DNA from: SIG307 sp964545045
Lineage (GTDB): Bacteria; Bacillota; Clostridia; Lachnospirales; Lachnospiraceae
Length of the DNA: 64,000 nt
Assembly: GCA_964545045.1 (NCBI GenBank)
Contig: CAZJEN010000003.1
Coordinates: 1-64,000 of the forward strand
Direction: 5' to 3'
In this document: piece by piece, positions 42,670-51,370 of the stretch
How positions within the stretch are numbered: position 1 is the first letter of the stretch
Layout of the letters: every line of letters begins with the position of its first letter
Program-made: the position numbers and the translations under genes
The notes under the pieces: model-generated
Seen by the model: the letters and a program-made list of their open reading frames with translations, nothing else
Database searches by the model: none
Told to the model about the DNA's origin: nothing

Positions 42670-44067
42670 CTACTCTGCACTCTTCTCCAAACTATGTTCT
42701 CCGCCCCAATCATCTCTTGTAATATTATTAAGCCATTTTCCGCTCTTATAGTGCTTGATGACCCACGGCCACTTTACAAACTCGTCGGTACAAAGCAGGA
42801 AATACACCACCATCACCGGTAGCTTAAACACAAAGGCTGCCAACAATCCCAACGGTATCGCATAACACCACATATCGATGGTGTCACAGATAAAGCCGAA
42901 TTTGCTGTCGCCTCCCGCCCGGAAAATTCCCGCAATAAGAGACGTATTCACTGCTGTTCCGGATATGTAATAGGAGTTGATGATCAGCATCCATTTCAAA
43001 TATCCCAGCGCTGTCGGTGTCAATCCCGAAAAATTTTCGGAATACCACAGCACACCCGGAGAAGCCAAAAGCACGATAACACCGCCCACAATACCGCTGA
43101 TGACCGTCAGCTTCATCATCTTTTTCGCACCGGACCTTGCACCCTCCAAATCGTTCTCGCCGATAATCTTGCCGATTAAGACGCCGCCCGCACTGGCAAT
43201 ACCGTAACAGAATATGGTACCGAAATTACGCACTACCACCGCAACTGCATTGGCTGCCACCGCATCGTCACTGATGTTTCCGATAATCGCCGCATACATG
43301 GAAAATGCCACGCCCCATACCACATCGTTTCCGAGAGCCGGCAGGGACAACCGTACAAAATCTTTAAACAACAGCTTGTTTTTGATAAACATATAGGAAA
43401 GCTTCAACTTTACGTCCTTGCTTCGTGCCGATACAATGTAACAACCGATTAACTCAATGACTCGAGACACGGAGGTGGCAATCGCCACACCGGTAACCCC
43501 AAGCTTCGGCGCTCCGAACAATCCATAAATAAACACCGCATTTAAAAATACATTCAACCCAAAGGTCATAATATTTAACACACTGCAAATTGCCACACGT
43601 TCAATACTGCGCAGCACCGCCAAATACACTTCGATGATTCCCCAACAAAAATAACTGATACTGATAATTCTGAGATAATCCGCACCCAGCTCGATGAGCC
43701 TCTCGTTCTTAGTAAACAGCCACATCATCTGTTTCGGTATCAGTGCTGCACACAGCGCAAAGGCAGTACAGAACACCATGGAAAAACGCATGGCAATTCC
43801 CTGTACCACATTGATTGCTTTCATATCCTTCTTGCCGTAATACTGGGCACACAGCATGGTTATACCGGTTCCCAGTCCGTAAAACACAGAAAAAAGAATG
43901 GTCGCATACTGGGATGCCAAGGACACCGCAGAGATGGAATCCTGGTCCACGGCACTGAGCATAATGACATCCGCAGAGCTTACCATGGAGCTGAGCAGGT
44001 TCTGTATTAAAATCGGAAGCACCAGCTTCCATATCTGGCTGTAAAAAGCATCTTTTGTTTTTTTCAT
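42670..44067 (-). CDS. MATE family efflux transporter
   Basis: The gene encodes 465 residues with twelve predicted membrane helices in two halves. It opens QIWKLVLPILIQNLLSS and has SAVSLASQYATILFSVFYGLGTG, then AAGVLIGKIIGEN-like text in the second half (SAGGVLIGKIIGEN). MATE proteins export cationic or aromatic compounds using H+ or Na+ gradients. As first gene of an operon with a beta-glucuronidase, it could export the aglycone set free by that enzyme; this is inference. A 362-bp gene-free leader with repeats lies upstream. Confidence 0.92.
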   Translation of the reverse strand: MKKTKDAFYSQIWKLVLPILIQNLLSSMVSSADVIMLSAVDQDSISAVSLASQYATILFSVFYGLGTGITMLCAQYYGKKDMKAINVVQGIAMRFSMVFCTAFALCAALIPKQMMWLFTKNERLIELGADYLRIISISYFCWGIIEVYLAVLRSIERVAICSVLNIMTFGLNVFLNAVFIYGLFGAPKLGVTGVAIATSVSRVIELIGCYIVSARSKDVKLKLSYMFIKNKLLFKDFVRLSLPALGNDVVWGVAFSMYAAIIGNISDDAVAANAVAVVVRNFGTIFCYGIASAGGVLIGKIIGENDLEGARSGAKKMMKLTVISGIVGGVIVLLASPGVLWYSENFSGLTPTALGYLKWMLIINSYYISGTAVNTSLIAGIFRAGGDSKFGFICDTIDMWCYAIPLGLLAAFVFKLPVMVVYFLLCTDEFVKWPWVIKHYKSGKWLNNITRDDWGGEHSLEKSAE

Positions 44068-44118
44068 ATTTTCTTCCTCTTAGATTTCTTTCTGTGCAGA
44101 AGTGCTTTGCACTTTCCA

Positions 44119-44169
44119 CGACTATATGCAGGCACGCTTGCATCGTCATCTCAATGTTCGCTTTGCCTT
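44119..44169. repeat. 51-bp direct repeat, copy 1
   Basis: The segment CGACTATATGCAGG... recurs at 44253-44303 with two mismatches, 134 bp away. Between the copies is a TTTGCGTGAAGG whose inverse CCTTCACGCAAA follows copy 2. It lies in the 362-bp gene-free stretch 44068-44429 before the MATE gene. Confidence 0.85.
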
Positions 44170-44252
44170 TTCTTTTGCGTGAAGGATCGTGCTTCGCACT
44201 TCCCACCACTTCGCGACGTCGTCGCTCAGTCGTGGGCGCGTTCACATTTCGA

Positions 44253-44303
44253 CGACTATATACAAGCACGCTTGCATCGTCATCTCAATGTTCGCTTTGC
44301 CTT
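44253..44303. repeat. 51-bp direct repeat, copy 2
   Basis: Second copy of the repeat above. It is followed by a GC-rich hairpin CAGGGGCGG/CCGCCCCTG (44313-44337) that may end the EF-G2 transcript, though without a T-run. No gene is seen in 44068-44429. Confidence 0.85.
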
Positions 44304-44429
44304 CACGCAAATCAGGGGCGGTACAAGCCCGCCCCTGTCCTTGCTTCTTATTTTATCATAGCTGCGTCCGTCAAACAAGCCCTGAAGAATTGTATTATCT
44401 ATGGTTGTATATGACGATTTTTACATCGG

Positions 44430-46496
44430 TTACGAATTTTCCTCCACAACTTTCGCCTGTACATCGGACGGTGCCGCCTCGTAGCGGGTAAATTCATAGG
44501 AGTAATCCCCCACGCCCATGGTCATGGACCGCAAATCTGCAGAATAGCCGCAAAGCTCTGCCATCGGAATCTCCGCCACTATCTCCTGTTTGTTATTGTG
44601 CAGAGCATTCATACCATAGACACGACCGCGTCTGCGGTTTAAATCTCCCATGATTTCACCGGTATATTTCTCCGGCACTACGATTTTCAACGTTGCAATC
44701 GGCTCCAACAGAATCGGTGTCGCACTTAAAATACCGTCTTTGAAAGCCTGGCAGGTAGCGGTCTTAAAGGCCATTTCCGAAGAGTCTACGTCGTGGTAGG
44801 AACCGCCGGTCAACGTTGCTTTGATACCTACTACCGGGTAGCCCGCAAGCGGCCCCTCTTTCACACTGTCCGCGATACCCTTTTCTACCGCAGGGAAGAA
44901 GTTCTTCGGCACCGCTCCGCCAAATACACTTTCATGGAACTCGAAAGACTCCTCCAAGTTTCCGGACGGTTCAAAATCAATGATAACGTGACCGTATTGG
45001 CCGTGTCCGCCGGACTGCTTTTTATACTTATGCTCCGCCGTTACCTTCTTACGAATGGTCTCGCGATACGCCACACGCGGCTTAAAAAGCTCCATTTCTA
45101 CCTTGTACCGTGCGGCAATTTTACTTGCGGTCACCTCAAGATGCTGTTCTCCGAGACCGTACAAAAGCGTCTGCCGGTTCTCCGGGTCATTGACCGCCTT
45201 GATGGTCAAATCCTCTTCCATCATACGTGCAACTGCCTGGGACAGCTTATCCTCGTCTCCCTTGTTCTTTGCACGATATGCACGATACTCATACGGCACG
45301 GAGGTCTTCGGCGGATCATAAATGACCGGAGTATCCTTATCGGTCAAAGAATCTCCCGTCAGTGTCTCGGTAAGCTTTGCCACCGCACCGATATCACCCG
45401 CATAGAGTTCCTTTACCTCGTACTGGGTCTTACCTCTGAGAACATAAAGCTTTGCAATCTTTTCTTCACACTCTCGATTCGGATTGTACACCGTATCACC
45501 GGCCTTTAAGACACCGGAACAAACCTTCACCAGAGAAAATCTGCCCAGGAACGGGTCCGCAATGGTCTTAAATACCTTTGCCGTCATCGGCTTATTCGCA
45601 TCATAATCCGCTGCGAATGTGTTGTCCGTCTTAGTATTGATACCGACTAAGACACACTTATTCGGCGACGGGAAGTACTTCTCCACTGCCTGTAAAAGCA
45701 TCGTGGTACCCTGGGCATGGAGTCCGGAACCGCACAGCACCGGAACAACCGTACAATCGATTACACTGCTTCGAAGGGCTGCGGAAATCTCCGTTACCGT
45801 AAACTCCTCGCCGTTAAAATATTTCTCCATGAGAGCCTCGCTGGTCTCAGCCACCGCCTCCATCAAAAGCTCTCTGTATTTATCCACATACTCCTTGGAA
45901 TAGTCCGGAATCGGACATTCGTTGTATTCACTGTTTTTCGTAAAACGACGGCCTGCCATCTTTACCACATTGACAAAGCCCACAAACTTCTCGTTCTCAC
46001 GAATCGGAGAATGGAACGGTGCAATCCGCTTTCCGTACTTCTCGGTCAAATCCTCCACCACCTGACGGAAGCTGGCATTGTCTACATCCATATCCGTAAC
46101 AAAGAAAATACGCGGGATTTTGTAACGCTCACAAAGCTCCCAGGCCTTTTCCGTACCGACCTCGATACCCTTTCTGGCAGAAACCACAATCACCGCCGCA
46201 TCACAGGCACTGACTGCCTCCTCCACTTCTCCCACAAAATCAAAATACCCCGGCGTATCCAGAAAATTAATCTTAATATCCTCCCAAATCACCGGCACCA
46301 CCGAGGTGCTGACGGAGCACAAACGCTTCGCTTCCTCCCGGTCGTAATCACTGATGGTGTTTCCTTCCTCAACCTTACCCTGACGGGTGGTCAGCCCCGT
46401 GGTAAACGCAATCGCCTCCACAAGTGTGGTCTTACCCGCACCGCCGTGTCCCAACACAGCCACATTTCTAAGCTTCTCGTATTTGTAAGTATCCAT
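44430..46496 (-). CDS. Elongation factor G-like protein (EF-G2)
   Basis: The gene encodes 688 residues with EF-G domains I-V. The GTPase has G1 GHGGAGKTT near 16, G3 DTPGYFDF (Tyr where EF-G has His) and G4 TDMD in place of NKxD. Domain IV has the tip region GGHGQYGHVII and LAGYPVVGIKATL. The DTPGY form is typical of the FusA2/EF-G2 group, which is distinct from the main elongation factor and has uncertain ribosomal roles. The altered G4 suggests weaker or different nucleotide selectivity. It is monocistronic from its own promoter. Confidence 0.9.
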   Translation of the reverse strand: MDTYKYEKLRNVAVLGHGGAGKTTLVEAIAFTTGLTTRQGKVEEGNTISDYDREEAKRLCSVSTSVVPVIWEDIKINFLDTPGYFDFVGEVEEAVSACDAAVIVVSARKGIEVGTEKAWELCERYKIPRIFFVTDMDVDNASFRQVVEDLTEKYGKRIAPFHSPIRENEKFVGFVNVVKMAGRRFTKNSEYNECPIPDYSKEYVDKYRELLMEAVAETSEALMEKYFNGEEFTVTEISAALRSSVIDCTVVPVLCGSGLHAQGTTMLLQAVEKYFPSPNKCVLVGINTKTDNTFAADYDANKPMTAKVFKTIADPFLGRFSLVKVCSGVLKAGDTVYNPNRECEEKIAKLYVLRGKTQYEVKELYAGDIGAVAKLTETLTGDSLTDKDTPVIYDPPKTSVPYEYRAYRAKNKGDEDKLSQAVARMMEEDLTIKAVNDPENRQTLLYGLGEQHLEVTASKIAARYKVEMELFKPRVAYRETIRKKVTAEHKYKKQSGGHGQYGHVIIDFEPSGNLEESFEFHESVFGGAVPKNFFPAVEKGIADSVKEGPLAGYPVVGIKATLTGGSYHDVDSSEMAFKTATCQAFKDGILSATPILLEPIATLKIVVPEKYTGEIMGDLNRRRGRVYGMNALHNNKQEIVAEIPMAELCGYSADLRSMTMGVGDYSYEFTRYEAAPSDVQAKVVEENS

Positions 46497-46579
46497 AGCA
46501 ACCTCCTATCCGGTCTGACGGTTTCCCTTCTTCAACCTACTGCGACATGATGTTTTGCCATTTCTTAACACCTACTTAT

Positions 46580-46608
46580 ATTTTACTAAATACTCGGAAG
46601 TTTTACAA
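46580..46608 (-). promoter_or_regulatory. Promoter of the EF-G2 gene
   Basis: On the minus strand TTGTAA (46603-46608), 17 bp, TAAAAT (46580-46585), about 85 bp before the start codon. Confidence 0.5.
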
Positions 46609-46639
46609 CAGTTTTCTGTTATTTTTGCGATTAAATTTC

Positions 46640-47911
46640 TTATTTATCGGACAACTCCACATATACTTCCTCATTGTCCAAAGACCAAAAGATGATGGTC
46701 AGGTAATTTTTCTCCGAAGTCGGCTTTAACACATCCACTCTGAAAAAACTTTCCTCTGCCATTTGCAACTGAAACACAACTCGTTCCCCCGAATAGTGAT
46801 TATCAAGAAGCGCCGAATAGTTCGAGTAAAAATCCGAGATTGTTTTCGTAACCGCACGTTTTTCCACAGAACCGGTTCGGATTACGATACTTTTAATCTC
46901 ATATTCACAATCATCCAGCAAACTTTCTACATCAAAATCCTCATCATACTCTTTTACATCTAAATTGATGCTATGTATCTTCAAATTCAATTCGACTTTC
47001 TCCGGCAAACCGTACTCCTTTGCCAAACGGTTGCCTAACTTTTCATCCAACCGGTTTTCTGCAATAAAGCTTTCCTCAAAGTCATCCTTAATCACTCTTG
47101 AATGACTCCCATCCAGTTCCAAAGCTAACAGAGACTCCTTCAAAAGCGGTGTGCTTACGCCATAATACACAGAAACATAGTCCTTTTCCCCTATTCTCAT
47201 TTCCGCAAAGTGCCGCTCTCCGTAGGTCTCCCTCAAGTACTTCTCGATAACCACCCGGTCCGCTTCTGCCGTTTTCTTTATCTCCCGCTTCTCCGCTATC
47301 CAATAAAGCAAGGACGGAACTAAAATTAGTACTGCCAGAGAAATTACAATTCCTTTCACCAGACGCTTGTTTTTTCTACTGAAGCTCCGATGTTTTTTAA
47401 TGGTATAAACAATCTGGAATATCAAAACAATCGGATAAACCGCAATGATGCTTCCCAAGGCAAGCGCAATCACAAAGGCCTCAAAACCGTAATACATGGA
47501 ACTGTAAAAAAATCCAAAGTCTATGCCGAATATAACCGACCAGACCAAATACAAATACGGCACAAAGCTCACGAGATACAAAATAAAGGATTTGCCGGCT
47601 TTTCCCTCGGACACATCCTCCTCTTTATCCTTTTTCTTTCCTCCTACCTTATCCAGGAAATAATACATCGGATACCCAAGGCTGAACAGACAGAGCGCAA
47701 TTGCAAAAGGATTCAGACTCACAATCACCGTATCAAACCAAAAATCCGCCAACGGCTGTATCAATTCAAAGGCATCCCAATAACCGGTCTCCCGGCCGTC
47801 TAAAATGTGATTTATCACGCCCCACACAAGAAATACACCGTAGGAAACCAGTGAAAGGTAAAACAGAATCTTCTTAATCATACTCTTTTTGTCTTTTGCA
47901 TTTGTTTCCAT
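46640..47911 (-). CDS. Hypothetical multi-helix membrane protein
   Basis: The gene encodes 423 residues. Five predicted membrane helices lie at about 14-33, 60-82, 108-130, 138-165 and 188-210. A C-terminal 210-residue domain, probably extracellular, has alternating strands and acidic loops (VKEYDEDFDVESLLDDCEYEIKSIVIR). No catalytic motif is visible. The neighbours (EF-G2, methyltransferase) give no clue. It has the look of an uncharacterised Firmicutes membrane sensor, but no family is recognised. Confidence 0.75.
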   Translation of the reverse strand: METNAKDKKSMIKKILFYLSLVSYGVFLVWGVINHILDGRETGYWDAFELIQPLADFWFDTVIVSLNPFAIALCLFSLGYPMYYFLDKVGGKKKDKEEDVSEGKAGKSFILYLVSFVPYLYLVWSVIFGIDFGFFYSSMYYGFEAFVIALALGSIIAVYPIVLIFQIVYTIKKHRSFSRKNKRLVKGIVISLAVLILVPSLLYWIAEKREIKKTAEADRVVIEKYLRETYGERHFAEMRIGEKDYVSVYYGVSTPLLKESLLALELDGSHSRVIKDDFEESFIAENRLDEKLGNRLAKEYGLPEKVELNLKIHSINLDVKEYDEDFDVESLLDDCEYEIKSIVIRTGSVEKRAVTKTISDFYSNYSALLDNHYSGERVVFQLQMAEESFFRVDVLKPTSEKNYLTIIFWSLDNEEVYVELSDK

Positions 47912-48025
47912 ATACTCCTACTTCACTTTCACCCTCATTATACGCCATGCCGTCAAAAAACGCAACCGCCCCATGTCCACATACCATTTTCCGCACTGTT
48001 CCCCTCATCATTTCCGTGTATCAAT

Positions 48026-48655
48026 TCATCCGCCCCTTGATTGTTTTCTTCCGTACTTTCTCTCCAACTTCTTGGATAGCTTTTGTTTTTCCTTCGGCTG
48101 ATTTTTCCGGTTACTCCTGCGTTTCTCTGCCACAAACACATAATACCCGTCCTGCTCAAATACCTTTACTCCACCGAACACAGAGGATATTTTATTCCGA
48201 TACCAGGTAAGGCGCTTTGTTACCATAATCAGTTTCCCGCCAAGTACTAACCGTTTATAACCATCCTCAATAAACGCCTTTGCCACCGAAAAATCCGCAT
48301 GATAGGGCGGATTTGAAAGAATCAGGGTAAAATCCAGGTCGGATATTTCCTTCAGTCCGTCGCTTTTTATAACCTTTACACCGGTCAGACCATTACGCTC
48401 CAAATTGGCGTTTGTCAGTACCAACGCCTCCTCCGAAATGTCGCTCATAACAATCCATTCTCCCCCGATTGCTTTGGCAACAGCAATTCCTACCACGCCG
48501 TATCCGCAGCCCAAATCCAATACCTTATCCTCTGCTGTAACCTGCACCTTGGACAGCATAAAAAGAGTTCCTTTATCGATACCTTTCGGCGAAAAATAAT
48601 ACTCACCGGTTTCAAGGATGATTTCCTGTCCGAAAATCGTTTCTGTTAACAACAT
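48026..48655 (-). CDS. Class I SAM-dependent methyltransferase, RsmC-like
   Basis: The gene encodes 209 residues. It has the SAM site LDLGCGYGVVGIAVAK near residue 45 and the catalytic motif SNPPYHADFSVAK near 113, the NPPY form used by methyltransferases that act on amino groups of bases (RsmC, RlmG). It probably modifies guanine in 16S rRNA. The C-terminal 30 residues are very basic (RRSNRKNQPKEKQKLSKK), suiting RNA binding. It lies alone between the membrane protein gene and the acetyltransferase gene. Confidence 0.88.
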   Translation of the reverse strand: MLLTETIFGQEIILETGEYYFSPKGIDKGTLFMLSKVQVTAEDKVLDLGCGYGVVGIAVAKAIGGEWIVMSDISEEALVLTNANLERNGLTGVKVIKSDGLKEISDLDFTLILSNPPYHADFSVAKAFIEDGYKRLVLGGKLIMVTKRLTWYRNKISSVFGGVKVFEQDGYYVFVAEKRRSNRKNQPKEKQKLSKKLERKYGRKQSRGG

Positions 48656-48687
48656 TTAACCTATGTCACCTCCGTTTCATAAAGAAA

Positions 48688-48718
48688 ACCGGCCGCAGGA
48701 GTTCTCTCCCCGACCGGT
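48688..48718 (-). terminator. Terminator of the HTH-GNAT gene
   Basis: On the minus strand ACCGG...CCGGT with inner G-C pairs, followed by TTTTC; 26 bp after the stop codon. Confidence 0.6.
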
Positions 48719-48743
48719 CATTACTCGGTAATCAAACCGACTC

Positions 48744-49490
48744 TTATTTGTGAATATACATTCTTGACGGTTCTTCCTCTCCGTCTCCCTGTGCCATGCA
48801 TAGGAATTCCCAACCGTACCTCTCGTAAAAAGAAGTATGGTCCGTCAGAAGATACAGCGGCGTAACACCTTTTTTCCGCATTTCTTCTACTGCCATGGTA
48901 AGCAGCTGTCCTGCGATTCCCTGACAACGGTACGCCTCCTCGGTATATACCGCGCATACATTCGGTGCCAAATCCTTCCGATCATGAAAATCATTATCAA
49001 TCACACCGAGACCGGCTACGATAACATCACCATCCAGGCACAAATACCAACCGTTCTTCGTAGTACCGGAAAGATACTCCTCCATGCAAGCAAGGTATGC
49101 CTCCTCCGGGATGCCCCACTTCTCATGGAACCACTTTGCCGCCGCACCTTTCAGCTCCGGCTGTGTCATTAAATCAATAAACCTATATCCACTCATATCT
49201 GTCCTCCGCGTATTCTCTGCAATATTCTGTGTACGTTGCTCTCTCACAATTCTCTGGATGCTCTTCTCCGAAAGCGCATATTCGTCGGCTAACGTCTGCA
49301 CCGATGCACCGGTAAGATGCTTTTCAAAAATCTCCCGGTTTCTCACATCCAGTATTTGCTTTGTATCCGTTCCGCTGCCCCAATCCGACTTTTCTTTCGC
49401 CGGTATGTACACACTTTGCCCGTTCACATATTGCTGAACCGCTTCCAATAACTCCTTTGGCAGAATCTCTTCCGCACGTAAATAGCTCAT
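48744..49490 (-). CDS. CD3324-type HTH fused to a GNAT acetyltransferase
   Basis: The gene encodes 248 residues from the ATG at 49490, 7 nt after GGAGG. The N-terminal 75 residues (MSYLRAEEILPKELLEAVQQYV, DTKQILDVRNREIF, LADEYALSEKSIQRIVR) match the CD3324 family of small HTH proteins, normally about 90 residues alone. The rest is a GNAT domain with the acetyl-CoA loop EEAYRCQGIAGQLL and YERYGWEF. The fusion suggests a DNA-binding acetyltransferase, or a regulator using the GNAT fold to sense acetyl-CoA. A terminator follows. Confidence 0.87.
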   Translation of the reverse strand: MSYLRAEEILPKELLEAVQQYVNGQSVYIPAKEKSDWGSGTDTKQILDVRNREIFEKHLTGASVQTLADEYALSEKSIQRIVREQRTQNIAENTRRTDMSGYRFIDLMTQPELKGAAAKWFHEKWGIPEEAYLACMEEYLSGTTKNGWYLCLDGDVIVAGLGVIDNDFHDRKDLAPNVCAVYTEEAYRCQGIAGQLLTMAVEEMRKKGVTPLYLLTDHTSFYERYGWEFLCMAQGDGEEEPSRMYIHK

Positions 49491-49669
49491 TTCAAATCCT
49501 CCTAAAGTTAATCTTTCGGGATTCATCTGAGCTCACGAATTCGTATTATAAGCTCAGACTACTGAGCAATAACATATTTTCTCATACGCAAACTCCTCCT
49601 TTTGAAATTATTATACAAGCTGTTATTTTCGAACGCAACCTCACGTTTTCTTCGAAACAAATTTGCGCC

Positions 49670-49738
49670 GGGATGAGTAAACATCCCCGTCGAATTCGGA
49701 GGTTTTAAAACGATTTTTAAAGTCGCCAAATGCGACTT
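49670..49738. other. Palindrome-rich stretch before ORF6N copy 2
   Basis: Contains GGGATG-AGTAAA-CATCCC (49670-49687), the palindrome CGAATTCG (49691-49698) and AAGTCGC-CAAAT-GCGACTT (49720-49738), whose minus-strand form is followed by TAAAAATC and may terminate the ORF6N transcript. No gene lies in 49491-49745. Confidence 0.55.
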
Positions 49739-49745
49739 GGGACAC

Positions 49746-50738
49746 TTATATCGACTTGTCAGGGTACATAAGTAGCCTATTCACCACCGAATGAATCATT
49801 GCCGTTTCCGCTATGGTATTAATTGCGCAAAGCTTCTTTCCTGCATCCTTACTGGATGCTCCGCAGTGAAATGCCTGTTCCGTCAGCAAACCATAATCCA
49901 AAACAATCAATCGGTCATGGCAATCCGGGTTAGGTTTTATCCGTAAGGTCGGATACTCCTGTATGAAATCATTCACCACTGCCGCAGTTAAAAATCCTTC
50001 CCTTCCGTGACCATTCTCCGTAAATGAAACCACTTCTACTCCAGTCTTCTTTTGGGATAAAAGCTGCAGGGTCTTTGTATTAACATAATCGTCCACCACG
50101 TAAATGCTTTTTTGCGCCTTCTGATAGATGTCTATGTAAGCCGCATCAGCCTCAAACTTCTGCCCTTTATAGATAACAAAATTTTTGAAATCCTTCTCCG
50201 ATACAAAATTCTCATTCAATGCGTCTATACTCTTTTGAATATGCTGCACATTCTGTTCCGTTTTCCTCTGCCGGTCGGCCATGCCCGCCATCTGTACCGA
50301 CATTTCAGATACTCTGGCACTTACAAGGTACATTTCTGTCTGTGTAACAAACTGCTGATTCTGCTTTATGTAATGACACATCTCACGAAAAGCCCGCATG
50401 ATAAAGATACTTTGCTGTTCGGCCAATTCTCCGCGAAGAACCGTAGCCAGCATGTAGATGCCTTGTTCGGTAAAGGCGTGGGGTAAAGTCCTACTTTTGG
50501 GATTCATATTTGCGGTCGAAAAATTCGACCGCAAATATACCACTTCTGATTTCGTTAATTGAAACATAAAATCTTCTGGGAACCTTGCTCTATTATTCTT
50601 TACCTGCTCATTCAATCGCTTCACTCCATACCCATAAATCTCAGCTAAATCATAATCCAGCATCACCTATTGTCCGCGAATCACATAGACTCGACTTTGG
50701 ACACCCTCTAACGTCATAATCTCTGCTTTTTCCTCCAT
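49746..50738 (-). pseudogene. ORF6N domain protein copy 2, interrupted by one TAG
   Basis: A strong start (GGGAGG, 5 nt, ATG at 50738) is followed by 23 codons that align with copy 1 (VYVIRGQ). Codon 24 is TAG (50667-50669) where copy 1 has a Gln codon CAG. After it the frame continues to 49746 with LDYDLAEIYGYGVKRLNEQV, RFPEDFMFQL, LPHAFTEQGIYML, coiled coil and the C-terminal domain (CHDRLIVLDYG, FHCGASSKDAGKK). A single C-to-T change explains the loss. GTG at 50666 gives a truncated protein without a good ribosome binding site. The palindrome at 50506-50538 is intact. Confidence 0.85.
50506..50538. repeat. 33-bp perfect inverted repeat inside ORF6N copy 2
   Basis: Arms ATATTTGCGGTCGAA (50506-50520) and TTCGACCGCAAATAT (50524-50538) around AAA. 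It encodes YLRSNFSTANM and its centre lies on the Asn-Phe pair that aligns with Gln-Ile in copy 1. The base sequence is unlike the copy 1 palindromes. Confidence 0.95.
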
Positions 50739-50767
50739 CGTAACCTCCCATCTTCCGTACTCTCAAA

Positions 50768-51133
50768 CTACTCCATCTCCTCCAGCCGTTCCAACTGCTT
50801 CAGCACCTCCATATACGCAAGTAACCTTCTCTTTTGCGCCTCCTTCAGTCCATGATAATCCTCAATAATCTGCCAATCCACCGGAGTAATCACAACTTCC
50901 TTTTTCGAAGCCTCTTGTCCTTCGTCCTCATCCAGACCGCGTCCCGACAACAGCTGCTCCGGCGTCACCTCAAGGGCGGCACAGATATCCATAATCTTAT
51001 CTGCGGAAGGGTTGGTCTTTTTCTTTTTCCATTCACTAACCGTGCTGCAAGCAATTCCGGCCCGCTTCGCAAACTCTGCTTGGGTCATATTTTTCTCTTT
51101 CAATAGCTTAAAAATACGTTCACTGATAAGCAT
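50768..51133 (-). CDS. XRE family regulator upstream of ORF6N copy 2
   Basis: The gene encodes 121 residues. A canonical XRE HTH (ISERIFKLLKEKNMTQAEFAKRAGIACSTVSEWKK...) fills 3-62, followed by an acidic linker and a helical C-terminal region (WQIIEDYHGLKEAQKRRLLAYMEVLKQLERL). It lies 29 bp before the ORF6N copy 2 start, in the same orientation, repeating the HTH-ORF6N order of copy 1, although the two HTH proteins differ. It may control the cassette. ATG follows a weak GGAG site. Confidence 0.9.
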   Translation of the reverse strand: MLISERIFKLLKEKNMTQAEFAKRAGIACSTVSEWKKKKTNPSADKIMDICAALEVTPEQLLSGRGLDEDEGQEASKKEVVITPVDWQIIEDYHGLKEAQKRRLLAYMEVLKQLERLEEME

Positions 51134-51189
51134 CTATCAAGCCACTCCTTTTTTCACTTTGTCGAACACTATCATTCATATATATGTAT

Positions 51190-51218
51190 ACCATAGCATA
51201 AAACCAAGAAAACTTCAA
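51190..51218 (-). promoter_or_regulatory. Promoter of HTH-ORF6N cassette 2
   Basis: On the minus strand TTGAAG (51213-51218), 17 bp, TATGGT (51190-51195). An AT-rich imperfect dyad near 51175-51190 follows the -10. Confidence 0.45.
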
Positions 51219-51269
51219 TTCTATCCGCTCATTTTTATAATTCATATTTATGAATCTCTTTTTCACATA

Positions 51270-51314
51270 AAAACAGGTTACTGCTGCTTTCATAAAGCTT
51301 GCAACAATAACCTG
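51270..51314 (-). terminator. Terminator of the 140-residue protein gene
   Basis: On the minus strand CAGGTTATTGTTGC (51301-51314) pairs with GCAGCAGTAACCTG (51274-51287), followed by TTTTTATG. Confidence 0.8.
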
Positions 51315-51370
51315 CTCTTCATTTTCTTTCTTATACTCTCATTCCTTTGATTATTTAACAGGGCAACAGC

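Noticed and set aside
45717..46550. 277-codon plus-strand frame
   Set aside because: Shadow of the EF-G2 gene on the other strand; rich in His/Arg as expected for antisense.
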